From positions 1 to 64,000 of the forward strand of contig CATOSB010000013.1 of the NCBI GenBank assembly GCA_951812305.1: a DNA stretch of 64,000 nucleotides, in the 5' to 3' direction. The DNA comes from an uncultured Paracoccaceae bacterium. GTDB lineage: Bacteria > Pseudomonadota > Alphaproteobacteria > Rhodobacterales > Rhodobacteraceae. Below, piece after piece: positions 35,102 to 43,195 of the stretch (positions are counted from its first letter, which is position 1; each line of letters begins with the position of its first letter). Made by a program: the position numbers and the translations under genes. Below the pieces are notes generated by a model, which was not told the origin of the DNA, did not search any database, and worked only from the letters and a program-made list of their open reading frames with translations.

Positions 35102-35170
35102 CAAAAAACTACGAAAAAATTCTGTCGAGTAGTGCACTGGTGACGCCAACGTCTTATCCAGAATCGGGGT

Positions 35171-35740
35171 TATTCAGTTTCCGCAGAAATAGAGGGCGAG
35201 TGCGTCACCACCAATATCCCGATCGCGATATCTTACTACGGTACCGAGCCCGCCGTCATATCCTCCATCGAATCTGACTCCGATCTTTCAATTCATTTTG
35301 ACGGAAACCATATATCGGCCATAGCCCAATTGCCCACCTATGAAGGGAATATCAAATCCAACACCCTTATTAACGGATTTCAGGTTCAACCAGGTTCGTT
35401 GATTGAAGTTAATCACTCGGTTTCATTCTGTTTCTCAGAAGATCTTAGGAAAACTATTGAGACTATCCGAAGTCAATCGGATCACAGCTTCATAAGTTTG
35501 GAAAACCTCCTCGGAAATTTCCTTACGAATAAACCAACTGCTTTTCGTTCGAAAAGATTTGCCAATCCGAATGCTATTTGTCCACTGAACCTCGACGCAC
35601 CCGGGTTTTGCTTCCGGTATTCGGTCCTTTTGGTCGACGGGAGATTTTTCAGAAGCGAAGCTATTGTAATTCCACTAGAAAAATTCTCTCTCATTAGAGA
35701 AAACTCAAGAACGATTTCCTTAGAAGAGGACAAATCATGA
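35171..35740 (+). pseudogene. 3' part of the split membrane-anchored gene
   Basis: It continues the frame from 23893 after removal of one TATTCA: YYS-VSAEIEGECVTTNIPIAI, then YEGNIKSNTLINGFQVQPGS and CFSEDLRKTIETI, ending ISLEEDKS. Joined, the protein has about 250 residues: a short N-terminal membrane helix and a probably extracytoplasmic beta-rich domain. Its stop overlaps the hydA start as ATGA. The ATG at 35330 could restart translation of the C-terminal part, but no good ribosome site is seen. Confidence 0.8.
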
Positions 35741-37191
35741 CCACAGTCATCAAAAACGGCACCATCGTCACCCATGACCTGACCTATCGGGCGGATGTCC
35801 TGATCGAAAAGGGCATGATTATTGAAATCGGCATGGCGCTGAAAGGCGACAAGGAACTCGACGCCACCGGCTGTTACGTCATGCCCGGTGGGATCGACCC
35901 GCATACGCATTTGGAAATGCCGTTCATGGGCACCTATTCCTGTGACGATTTTGAATCCGGCACCCGCGCCGCGCTGGCGGGGGGGACGACGATGGTCGTG
36001 GACTTTGCCCTGCCCAACCCCGGCGAGGGGCTGCACGAGGCGCTGAAGCGCTGGGACAACAAATCCACTCGCGCGAACTGCGACTATTCCTTCCACATGG
36101 CCGTGACGTGGTGGGGCGAACAGGTGTTCGATGACATGAAGACCGTGATCGAGGATCGCGGGATCACGACGTTCAAACATTTCCTCGCCTATAAAGGCGC
36201 GTTGATGGTGAACGATGACGAATTGTTCAGTTCTTTCAATCGATTGGCTGAACTGGGCGGCATCGCGTTGGTGCATGCGGAAAACGGCGATGTGGTGGCG
36301 GAACTGTCGGCCAAACTGCTGGCAGAGGGCAACAACGGCCCCGAGGCGCACGCCTATTCACGACCCAGCCAGGTCGAGGGCGAGGCCACCAACCGCGCCA
36401 TCATGATCGCCGACATGGCGGGCGTGCCTTTGTACGTCGTGCATACATCCTGCGAGGAATCCCACGAGGCCATCCGCCGCGCGCGACAGCAGGGCAAACG
36501 CGTCTGGGGTGAGCCGCTGATCCAGCATCTGACGCTGGATGAAACGGAGTATTTCAACAAGGATTGGGACCACGCCGCCCGCCGGGTGATGTCGCCGCCG
36601 TTCCGCAACCAGAAACATCAGGAGTCCCTGTGGGCCGGGCTGCAATCCGGTTCGCTGTCCGTCGTCGCCACCGACCATTGCGCGTTTACGACCGAACAGA
36701 AACGATCCGGCGTCGGCGATTTCACCAAGATCCCGAACGGCACCGGGGGGCTGGAGGACCGGCTGCCGATGCTCTGGACCCATGGCGTTGCCACCGGTCG
36801 CCTGACGCCGAATGAATTTGTCGCAGTGACGTCGACCAACATCGCCAAGATCCTGAACTGCTATCCGAAAAAGGGCGCGATCCGTGTCGGATCGGACGCC
36901 GATATCGTCGTCTGGGACCCGGAGAAGGAAAAGACCATTAGCGCGGGCAGCCAGCAATCCGCCATTGATTACAACGTGTTCGAGGGCAAACACGTGAAGG
37001 GCCTGCCGCGCTTCACGCTGACCCGCGGTCAGGTGGCGGTGAATGACGGCAAGGTTGAGACGCAGGAAGGTCACGGCGAATTCGTTGCGCGGAAGGCCAA
37101 CAACCCGGTCAACAAGGCGTTGTCATCATGGAAAGACCTCACCAACCCGCAGCCGGTCAAGCGGACGGGCATCCCGGCGACGGGGGTTTGA
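35737..37191 (+). CDS. hydA: Dihydropyrimidinase
   Basis: A cyclic amidase of 484 residues, cytosolic, that opens 5,6-dihydrouracil/dihydrothymine to N-carbamoyl-beta-amino acids, the second step of the reductive pathway. The binuclear metal site is visible: HTHLEMPFMGTYSCDDFESG (HxH), FKHFLAYKGALMV with the lysine expected to be carboxylated, HAENGD, VHTSCEESHEA, and ATDHCAFTTEQK with the catalytic Asp. NGTGGLEDRLPMLW is the substrate loop typical of dihydropyrimidinases rather than allantoinases. It overlaps the preceding (split) gene by ATGA, so it lies in one operon with pydC. The 11-kb IS stack upstream probably cuts it off from the rutR-controlled promoter. Confidence 0.93.
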   Translation: MTTVIKNGTIVTHDLTYRADVLIEKGMIIEIGMALKGDKELDATGCYVMPGGIDPHTHLEMPFMGTYSCDDFESGTRAALAGGTTMVVDFALPNPGEGLHEALKRWDNKSTRANCDYSFHMAVTWWGEQVFDDMKTVIEDRGITTFKHFLAYKGALMVNDDELFSSFNRLAELGGIALVHAENGDVVAELSAKLLAEGNNGPEAHAYSRPSQVEGEATNRAIMIADMAGVPLYVVHTSCEESHEAIRRARQQGKRVWGEPLIQHLTLDETEYFNKDWDHAARRVMSPPFRNQKHQESLWAGLQSGSLSVVATDHCAFTTEQKRSGVGDFTKIPNGTGGLEDRLPMLWTHGVATGRLTPNEFVAVTSTNIAKILNCYPKKGAIRVGSDADIVVWDPEKEKTISAGSQQSAIDYNVFEGKHVKGLPRFTLTRGQVAVNDGKVETQEGHGEFVARKANNPVNKALSSWKDLTNPQPVKRTGIPATGV

Positions 37192-37246
37192 ATACACTGC
37201 AACGCAGTTCCGCCGCTAAATTCGGACACTAATATAAAGAGAACGA

Positions 37247-37720
37247 GTGCAACCAACCATTCCAAACAGTAAAAGTGCGCCATTGCATGCGTCATACGGG
37301 AAAGAACCCTATGGCCAGAAATACCTATTGTACCGGTTTATTAGATTTTCAGCTGTCGCGATCATCTTGACTTGCCTACTAACTTCTTTCGAATTGGCCG
37401 TTTTTACTGGAACTGTTGGAGCATTTTTCGGGGGGCTATTCATCACTTTATACTACGGATCGTTCGCGGTGCCGACGACCTTGATGGCGGTCATTTTTGT
37501 ATGGTGGGCATTCCAGTATCTAGTTTCGGCGCCCGCGCCCACCATAATGTGGGCCATAGTTTTCGGCTCGGCTTCTGCGATCGTTTCACTCGCTTTTTTC
37601 TATACCTTACTAGTTTTATTTTACGGAGGCGCCGGCGAGTTGCTGCTTGTGTTTAAGTGGGTTCTGTTGCGAGCAGTTTTGTCCGGATTTGTCCTGACTT
37701 ACAGAGGTTGGATAATATGA
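37247..37720 (+). CDS. Small integral membrane protein of unknown function
   Basis: About 157 residues from a GTG start (no nearby ATG in frame), ending in an ATGA overlap with the next gene. There are three or four predicted membrane helices: FSAVAIILTCLLTSFELAVF, FFGGLFITLYYGSF with LMAVIFVWWAFQYL, and FGSASAIVSLAFFYTLLVLF. No family recognised. Position between hydA and the transporter genes suggests co-transcription. Confidence 0.6.
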   Translation: MQPTIPNSKSAPLHASYGKEPYGQKYLLYRFIRFSAVAIILTCLLTSFELAVFTGTVGAFFGGLFITLYYGSFAVPTTLMAVIFVWWAFQYLVSAPAPTIMWAIVFGSASAIVSLAFFYTLLVLFYGGAGELLLVFKWVLLRAVLSGFVLTYRGWII

Positions 37721-38127
37721 CCTTTGCAAATGCATCGAACAAAAACACCAATGAAATACGGAACGTCACCATCCGCGAGCGCCACAATTCCTATGGCGTG
37801 ATCAGCACGGTGCTCGCGCTGTTGATTGCGATTGTATACGCGTCCGAGAGTTATGACGATTGGGACAGCGTTGTGGCGCTGGTGGGGTTGGTCTTTTCGA
37901 TGAGTTTTCTCATCCGGGTGCGGGATGCGGATGTGCTGGAACGCAGCTTATGCAGTTTTCTGGCCGGGCTGTCGGGGTTGATCTTTCTGGTGGCGGTGAC
38001 ATCGATGCTGACCGAAGGGCAAAGCGCGTTCAGCGCGTGGCTGGACGGCAACCTTCTGGTCGGCGCAACAACGCTGGCGGTGATCCTCGCGGCCATCGGC
38101 TGGGGCATCAGGAGCTGGACGAAATGA
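37717..38127 (+). CDS. Small membrane protein of unknown function
   Basis: About 136 residues starting MTFANASNKNTNEIRNVTIR. Helices at GVISTVLALLIAIVYA, VALVGLVFSMSFLI, FLAGLSGLIFLVAVTSML and LLVGATTLAVILAAIGWGI suggest four membrane spans. It overlaps both neighbours by ATGA (with 37247-37720 and with the ATPase), so it is tightly coupled in the operon. No family recognised; it could be an accessory membrane component. Confidence 0.6.
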   Translation: MTFANASNKNTNEIRNVTIRERHNSYGVISTVLALLIAIVYASESYDDWDSVVALVGLVFSMSFLIRVRDADVLERSLCSFLAGLSGLIFLVAVTSMLTEGQSAFSAWLDGNLLVGATTLAVILAAIGWGIRSWTK

Positions 38128-38902
38128 GCGCTGTCGTTTCTGCCCAGTCCCTCGACCTCACCTTTCAGACCGGGGATGGCCCGATCCACGCGTTGAAGGG
38201 TGTTGATCTGGACATAAGCAAAGGCGAGTTCGTCAGTTTCATCGGCCCCTCGGGCTGTGGCAAGACGACTTTCCTGCGCTGTGTCGCGGGGCTGGAGGAG
38301 CCGACGGGGGGCACACTGACGGTCAATGGCATGACACCGGACGAGGCACGGCGCGCGCGGGCCTATGGCTATGTGTTTCAGGCGGCTGGCTTGTACCCGT
38401 GGCGCACGATTGCGAGGAATGTGAAACTGCCTTTGGAAATAATGGGCTATTCGCGCGCGGATCAGGGGCTGCGCGTTCGAAATGTGCTGGAGTTGGTGGA
38501 GCTGTCGGGATTTGAGAATAAGTTCCCCTGGCAATTGTCGGGGGGGGGATGCAGCAGCGGGCGAGCATCGCCCGCGCGCTGGCCTTTGATGCCGACATCC
38601 TGTTGATGGACGAACCCTTCGGCGCGCTCGATGAGATCGTGCGCGATCACTTGAACGAGCAGCTTCTGAGTCTTTGGGCACGGACCGAGAAAACCATCGC
38701 CTTTGTCACCCACTCGATCCCCGAGGCGGTCTATCTGTCGACCAAGATCGTGGTGATGTCACCACGCCCGGGGCGGATCACCGACGTGATCGACAGCCCG
38801 CTGCCGAAGGAACGCCCGCTGGATATCCGCGACACGGCGGAGTTTCTGGAGATCGCGGCGCGGGTGCGCGAGGGGCTGCGCGCGGGGCATGCCTATGATT
38901 AG
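38124..38902 (+). pseudogene. ABC transporter ATPase, frameshifted in a G9 run
   Basis: A nitrate/taurine/NMT1-type ATPase. The first frame has Walker A GPSGCGKTTFLRC, the Q-loop YVFQAAGLYPWRTI and the signature start FPWQLSGG. There a run of nine G (38540-38548) shifts the frame, so that GCSSGRAS follows instead of MQQRASIARAL. The second frame from 38549 supplies the rest: Walker B DADILLMDEPFGALDE, the H-loop FVTHSIPEAVYL and the tail. Seven G would restore the frame. The gene overlaps the previous one by ATGA. The whole is about 258 residues when corrected. Without slippage the transporter would lack an energy subunit; a sequencing or assembly error in the homopolymer is the main alternative. 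Confidence 0.85.
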
Positions 38903-38940
38903 ATGCGGGCACATCCTCCCCCCCGGCCCCCCTCCTTGTA

Positions 38941-40346
38941 GGCTATAAGATTCACACATCTCACGATGCACGGTGATGTATACTCTCTGCGATATACGCG
39001 CCGTGTTTGATGGATTGGAACTCGGTCCAACCTGACAGGATTACAATAGGCCCTGGTTTTCCATAGTATCCGGTCCAGCCGCCCAACCTTGCGCAGACCC
39101 ACGAGGCGAAAGCGAGGCTGCCTTTGGGGTGGGGGTTTTTCTGTCGGTCTGTCTTGCCCTCGAGGTCTGCGCTGAGCGCCTCCAGCAGAGGTTGATCGGC
39201 GGCATCGAAGGCATCGGTCAGCGGACGCAGGCACCGGCCATCGCGTTCGGCGACCATCTGCATCACAACCGTCGCGGCGATCATGCAGGCCAGGATCAGG
39301 CGATTGCGCGGACCGGTGTCGTTGATGCGCAGGGCCTCGATGTCGAACCCTTTGCGCTTCATCGTGCGGAACAGTTCCTCGATCCTCCAGCGTTTGGCAT
39401 AGCGCTCGGCGACGTCCAAAGCGTCGGTGACATTGATGATGTCGTAGCTCGTCAGCAAACGCCAGTGTACGGGTTTGACGCCGTCAGGCGGTGTTTCCTC
39501 GCGCAGGTCGATATAGGTGAGAGTGACCGGTGCAGATGTCGTTTTTTCCAATCTTTTCGGCGGCTTCATGGTTGCCTGGCCAAACCGGATCGACAGCCTG
39601 GCGTCGCGGGCGGCCCGCCCCGGGCTCTTGGGAAGAGTAAGCAGGGTCGTGCCCAGCCTCGGCATGGCGGCAATCCATTCGGCTATCTTATCACCGCCCT
39701 CAAGCGTGCGGTTGTGATTGGCCCTAACGATCAACTCCACATTTTGGGGCCTGCGCGCAAACAGGTCGAAAATATCGGCCTCGCGATCCGCCACCATCGT
39801 GATCCGCCCAGCCCCGGCGATCTCGCCCGCCCGCTCGGTGGCCGCCAGCCAGCGGTGGCTTTCTTTGTCTTCGAAGGCACGCGCATGCCGGGTCGCACGT
39901 TGGCCGGTGTCACGCTCGCAAAACGTTGCATCCAGCGCCCCCGGGACAGCGCCATCCCGCGCATCCACCGCGATCATCGCATGCAGGTAATCGCCACCGC
40001 CGCCACTCGACCGCGTTACCGTTGTGTCCTGCACTGCCAGAATATCACGCCCTTCGCAGGCCTCCCGGGTCCGAACAAAGGCCGCATCGCACATTGCCTC
40101 TAGCGTCACAGCCGGATTGCGTAGAAACCGCGTGAACCGGATCTCGCCCGCCCGCGTGCCCCCGAGCCGCCGGACCCGAACCCCGTCACCGCCTGTTGCA
40201 ACCAGCCTATCCAGAAGCAAGGCCCCCCTTTTTCGAGGCGAGCATCCCCAAAGTTCCCAAGCGTTTGCTGCATCATTGCCTCCCTTTTCAACAAGAGAAT
40301 CAGAAAAGCTGACTGACGGCAACCAAGATGTGTGAATGTCATAGCC
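38941..40346 (-). mobile_element. IS4-family element, second type
   Basis: The element is about 1406 bp with inverted ends GGCTATAAGATTCACACATC and the reverse complement of GGCTATGACATTCACACATC. I could not find a target duplication. It separates the transporter ATPase from its permease gene and faces against the operon. Confidence 0.8.
38961..40276 (-). CDS. IS4 family transposase, two frames
   Basis: It starts MMQQTLGNFGDARLEK at 40276, the typical IS4 N-terminus. Catalytic residues lie in DILAVQDTTVTRSS, ITMVADREADIFDLFA and the YREK motif AKRWRIEELFRTMKRKGFDI. The first frame and the main frame meet at an A5G6 run near 40225-40235. A -1 slip gives DARLEKRGALLLDRLV, which reads correctly. 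Without it the first frame continues GPCFWIGWLQQ and ends at 40106. Whether this is programmed slippage or a mutation cannot be told from one copy. Confidence 0.78.
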
Positions 40347-40388
40347 TGGGAGGAGGGGGGAGGTGTGCGCCGCCTTTGGGGTCGCGCG

Positions 40389-41255
40389 ATGAACCGAGTG
40401 CTGCCGATATTGACCATTCTCGCCGGGATCGTGGTGATCTGGTATGCGGGCGCGGTCTGGATGAATTCGGGCTGGACGCTTGGGCAGGCGGAGCGGGCCG
40501 GGACGGAACTGAGTTTTCGCGAGGTTGTGGCGGATACGATGAACCAGAAACGCCCGCGGGTGCCGACGCCGCATCAGGTGGGCGCGGAGTTGAAAAAGAC
40601 GGCGATCGACCAGAAGATCACGTCGAAACGTTCGCTGGTGTATCATGGGTTCGTTACGCTGCGGTCTACCATATTCGGATTTCTGTTGGGGGTGACGGTC
40701 GGGATCGGCTTGGCGGTGGCGGTGGTTTACACCCGTGTCGCCGAGATGAGCCTGATGCCCTGGGCGGTGATCAGCCAGACCATTCCCATCGTCGCCATCG
40801 CGCCGATGATCATCGTGGTGATTGCGGCGGCGGGGATCGAGGGGCGGGGGCTGTCGAAAGCGATCATCTCGGCGTATTTGTGTTTCTTCCCGGTGCTGGT
40901 GGGCATGGTGAAAGGGTTGCGGTCGCCCGATGCGATGCAGTTGGATCTGCTGCGCACTTATGGCGCGTCGCGCGGGCAGGAATTCTGGAAATTGCGGCTG
41001 CCGGCCTCGATGCCCTATCTGTTTACGTCGCTGAAGATCGGCATCGCCGCGGCGCTGGTTGGCACCATCGTGGGCGAATTGCCTGCAGGCGCCATTCAAG
41101 GCTTGGGCGCGCGGATCCTGATCGGCGACCAGTTCGGTAACCCGCTGATGGTCTGGGCGGCGTTGTTTGCGGCGGCGATCCTGGCGGGGTTGCTGGTCAG
41201 CATCGTGGCACTGGTTCAAGGCATGACGCTGAAACGCATGGGGTTCGCGCGATGA
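40389..41255 (+). CDS. ABC transporter permease 1
   Basis: A 288-residue BPD-type permease of the nitrate/taurine/pyrimidine (SsuC-like) group. There is an N-terminal membrane helix (ILTILAGIVVIWYAGAVWM), then TM helices at STIFGFLLGVTVGIGLAVAV, VISQTIPIVAIAPMIIVVIA and the C-terminus. The EAA loop is recognisable in LRTYGASRGQEFWKLRLPAS. ATG 40389 is chosen over 40332 because the latter lies in sequence close to the IS4 end. Coupled downstream by ATGA to a tiny frame and then to permease 2. Confidence 0.88.
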   Translation: MNRVLPILTILAGIVVIWYAGAVWMNSGWTLGQAERAGTELSFREVVADTMNQKRPRVPTPHQVGAELKKTAIDQKITSKRSLVYHGFVTLRSTIFGFLLGVTVGIGLAVAVVYTRVAEMSLMPWAVISQTIPIVAIAPMIIVVIAAAGIEGRGLSKAIISAYLCFFPVLVGMVKGLRSPDAMQLDLLRTYGASRGQEFWKLRLPASMPYLFTSLKIGIAAALVGTIVGELPAGAIQGLGARILIGDQFGNPLMVWAALFAAAILAGLLVSIVALVQGMTLKRMGFAR

Positions 41256-41329
41256 AGGATCTGCGCATTGGAATCAATGCCTCCGGCGAAAGTATTTATC
41301 GCCAGATGAAGCAGGGGAGCGCGGCATGA
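41252..41329 (+). CDS. Possible 25-residue micro-gene between the permeases
   Basis: ATG 41252 overlaps the permease 1 stop (ATGA), and its stop at 41327-41329 overlaps the permease 2 start (ATGA). It reads MKDLRIGINASGESIYRQMK and five more residues. The double overlap looks like translational coupling. However, the GCCTCCGGCG..AGTATTT..AGATGAAG core resembles, from memory, a short motif common between genes in Rhodobacteraceae, so the peptide may be incidental. Confidence 0.35.
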   Translation: MKDLRIGINASGESIYRQMKQGSAA

Positions 41330-42159
41330 TCCTTGTGTTCCTCGCGATTGCCTTTTGGGCGGTTGGCTGGTGGTTGAGCACGCAGCTTGCGTCCGGCGGT
41401 TGGCGCGGAGCGAAGCTCGGCGTGCCGCTTTTGTTCGGGGTGACGGTTTTGGCGATGTGGGAGTTGATCGTGCGGGGGCTGGACGTGTCGCCCGTGATCC
41501 TGCCGCCGCCGACCATGATCGCCGCGAAATTTGTGGGCGAAACCGGAGTTCTTTGGGGCGACTTCCTGCAAACGGCTGTGAAGGGCGCGATGTCGGGTTA
41601 TGTGATCGGCATTTGTGCGGCCTTCGGGATCGCGCTGGCGATCGACCGCTCGCCATTCCTGCAGCGCGGTCTGTTGCCAATCGGCAATTTCGTGGCCGCG
41701 CTACCGATTGTAGGCACCGCGCCGATCCTTGTGAACTGGTTCGGGTTTGACTGGCATTCCAAAGCCGCGGTGGTCGTGGTGATGGTGTTCTTCCCGATGC
41801 TGGTGAACACCGTGCAGGGATTGGCCGACACCACCGCGATGCAGCGCGACCTTATGCGTACCTATTCGGCGGGCTACTGGCAGACGCTTTGGCGGCTGCG
41901 CCTGCCCGCCGCGATGCCGTTCATCTTCAACGGGTTGAAAATATCGACTACACTGGCGCTGATTGGTGCCATTGTTGCCGAATACTTTGGTTCGCCCACA
42001 CGCGGCATGGGCTTTCGAATTTCGACAGAGGTCGGGCGTTTGGGGCTCGACATGGTCTGGGCAGAGATTACCGTGGCGGCGATGGCCGGCTCGGTCTTTT
42101 ACGGCACAATGGCCGTTTTGGAGAGGCGGGTGACGTTCTGGCACCCGTCACAGAGATAA
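41326..42159 (+). CDS. ABC transporter permease 2
   Basis: A 277-residue BPD-type permease paired with permease 1. Helices lie at LVFLAIAFWAVGWWLSTQL, GVTVLAMWELIVRGL, AMSGYVIGICAAFGIALAI and FVAALPIVGTAPILVNWFG. The EAA loop is in RTYSAGYWQTLWRLRLPAAM, followed by FNGLKISTTLALIGAIVAEY. A gap of 18 bases leads to the substrate-binding protein gene. The two permeases probably form a heterodimer in the inner membrane. Confidence 0.9.
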   Translation: MILVFLAIAFWAVGWWLSTQLASGGWRGAKLGVPLLFGVTVLAMWELIVRGLDVSPVILPPPTMIAAKFVGETGVLWGDFLQTAVKGAMSGYVIGICAAFGIALAIDRSPFLQRGLLPIGNFVAALPIVGTAPILVNWFGFDWHSKAAVVVVMVFFPMLVNTVQGLADTTAMQRDLMRTYSAGYWQTLWRLRLPAAMPFIFNGLKISTTLALIGAIVAEYFGSPTRGMGFRISTEVGRLGLDMVWAEITVAAMAGSVFYGTMAVLERRVTFWHPSQR

Positions 42160-42177
42160 CAACCTGGGAGGTATGTC

Positions 42178-43161
42178 ATGAAGAAATTGCTAGGAACAGT
42201 GGCCGCATTCGGCCTGATGGCGGGTGGCGCGCAGGCGGCGGACGACCTGACGCTGCAACTGAAATGGGTCACGCAAGCGCAGTTTGCGGGTTATTACGTC
42301 GCGCTGGAGAATGGCTATTACGGCGAGGAAGACTTGAACGTCACCATCAACCCCGGCGGGCCGGATATTGCGCCCACGCAGGTCCTGGCAGGTGGCGGCG
42401 CAGATGTGACGGTGGAGTGGATGCCTGCCGCACTGGCCGCCCGCGAAAAGGGGCTGGCGATGGTAAATATCGCGCAGCCGTTCAAATCATCGGGCATGAT
42501 GCTGACCTGCCGCAAGGATACCGGCGTTGCCAGCCCCGAGGATTTCGCCGACAAGACGCTGGGCGTCTGGTTCTTCGGCAATGAATATCCGTTCCTTTCA
42601 TGGATGTCGCAGCTTGGGCTGGCCACCGACGGCAGCGCTGGTGGCGTGACGGTTCTGAAGCAGGGCTTTAATGTTGATCCGATCTTCAACGGGCAGGCCG
42701 ATTGCGTATCCACCATGACCTATAACGAGTATTGGCAGGTCATCGATGGCGGTTTGATGGACGCGGATCTGGTGACCTTCAAGTACGAGGATCAGGGCGT
42801 CGCCACGCTGGAAGACGGGCTTTACGTGCTGGAGGACAAGCTGGCCGATGATGCCGAAAAGGACAAACTGGTGCGTTTCGTTCGTGCGTCGATGAAGGGC
42901 TGGAAATGGGCCGAAGAAAACCCGGATGACGCTGCGATGATCGTGCTGGAATACGACCAGACCGGCGCCCAGACCGAAGAGCACCAGACGCGGATGATGG
43001 GCGAGATCGCCAAGCTGACGGCAGGGTCCAACGGGGCGCTTGATCCGGCGGATTACGAGCGCACGGTGGCCTCGTTGCTGTCAGGTGGCTCTGATCCGGT
43101 GATCACGTCCGCGCCGGAGGGAGCGTGGACGCATGAGATCACGGATGCGGCGCTGAACTAG
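42178..43161 (+). CDS. ABC transporter substrate-binding protein, NMT1/THI5-like
   Basis: A 327-residue periplasmic protein with a clear signal peptide (MKKLLGTVAAFGLMAGGAQA, then ADD). The mature part begins LTLQLKWVTQAQFAGYYVAL, the hallmark of NMT1/THI5-type binding proteins for pyrimidines and related compounds. Other family marks are YYGEEDLNVTINPGGPDIAP, MPAALAAREKG and TLGVWFFGNEYPFL. Preceded by GGGAGG at the right distance. Context with dihydropyrimidinase suggests uracil, thymine or a hydroxymethylpyrimidine as ligand; that is inference. Confidence 0.9.
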   Translation: MKKLLGTVAAFGLMAGGAQAADDLTLQLKWVTQAQFAGYYVALENGYYGEEDLNVTINPGGPDIAPTQVLAGGGADVTVEWMPAALAAREKGLAMVNIAQPFKSSGMMLTCRKDTGVASPEDFADKTLGVWFFGNEYPFLSWMSQLGLATDGSAGGVTVLKQGFNVDPIFNGQADCVSTMTYNEYWQVIDGGLMDADLVTFKYEDQGVATLEDGLYVLEDKLADDAEKDKLVRFVRASMKGWKWAEENPDDAAMIVLEYDQTGAQTEEHQTRMMGEIAKLTAGSNGALDPADYERTVASLLSGGSDPVITSAPEGAWTHEITDAALN

Positions 43162-43195
43162 GCCTCGTTCCAGAAGAATTGCATGGCCCCGCCTA

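Larger units (their letters stand above)
33083..35132 (+). pseudogene. Passenger gene of the outer IS982, broken near its C-terminus
   Basis: The same protein as at 30293. It is encoded from 33083 to 33500, then cut within the basic tail (KKRIKK) by an IS66-like element with duplication CAAAAAAC. The remaining codons (LRKNSVE, stop at 35130-35132) follow the insertion. As it stands the frame runs on into the element, adding about 50 foreign residues, so a fusion product is possible. Confidence 0.85.
23894..35170 (-). mobile_element. IS982-family element (outer copy) filled with six nested elements
   Basis: Inverted ends ACCTGAGTTCTGGATAAG (23894) and CTTATCCAGAATCGGGGT (35170) bound it, with a 6-bp direct repeat TATTCA at 23888-23893 and 35171-35176. 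Subtracting the nested IS66, inner IS982 (with IS630 and ISAzo13 inside) and two IS66-like copies, plus their duplications, leaves 1521 bp. That holds a broken transposase and a broken passenger gene. The true IS982 is about 1.0-1.2 kb in most relatives, so this one is larger than usual. Confidence 0.93.

Noticed and set aside
40277..41219. Extension of the minus-strand IS4 transposase frame upstream into the permease gene (752 codons)
   Set aside because: The added part is antisense to the permease gene and has low-complexity Arg/His-rich sequence. The typical IS4 N-terminus is found at 40276 in another frame.
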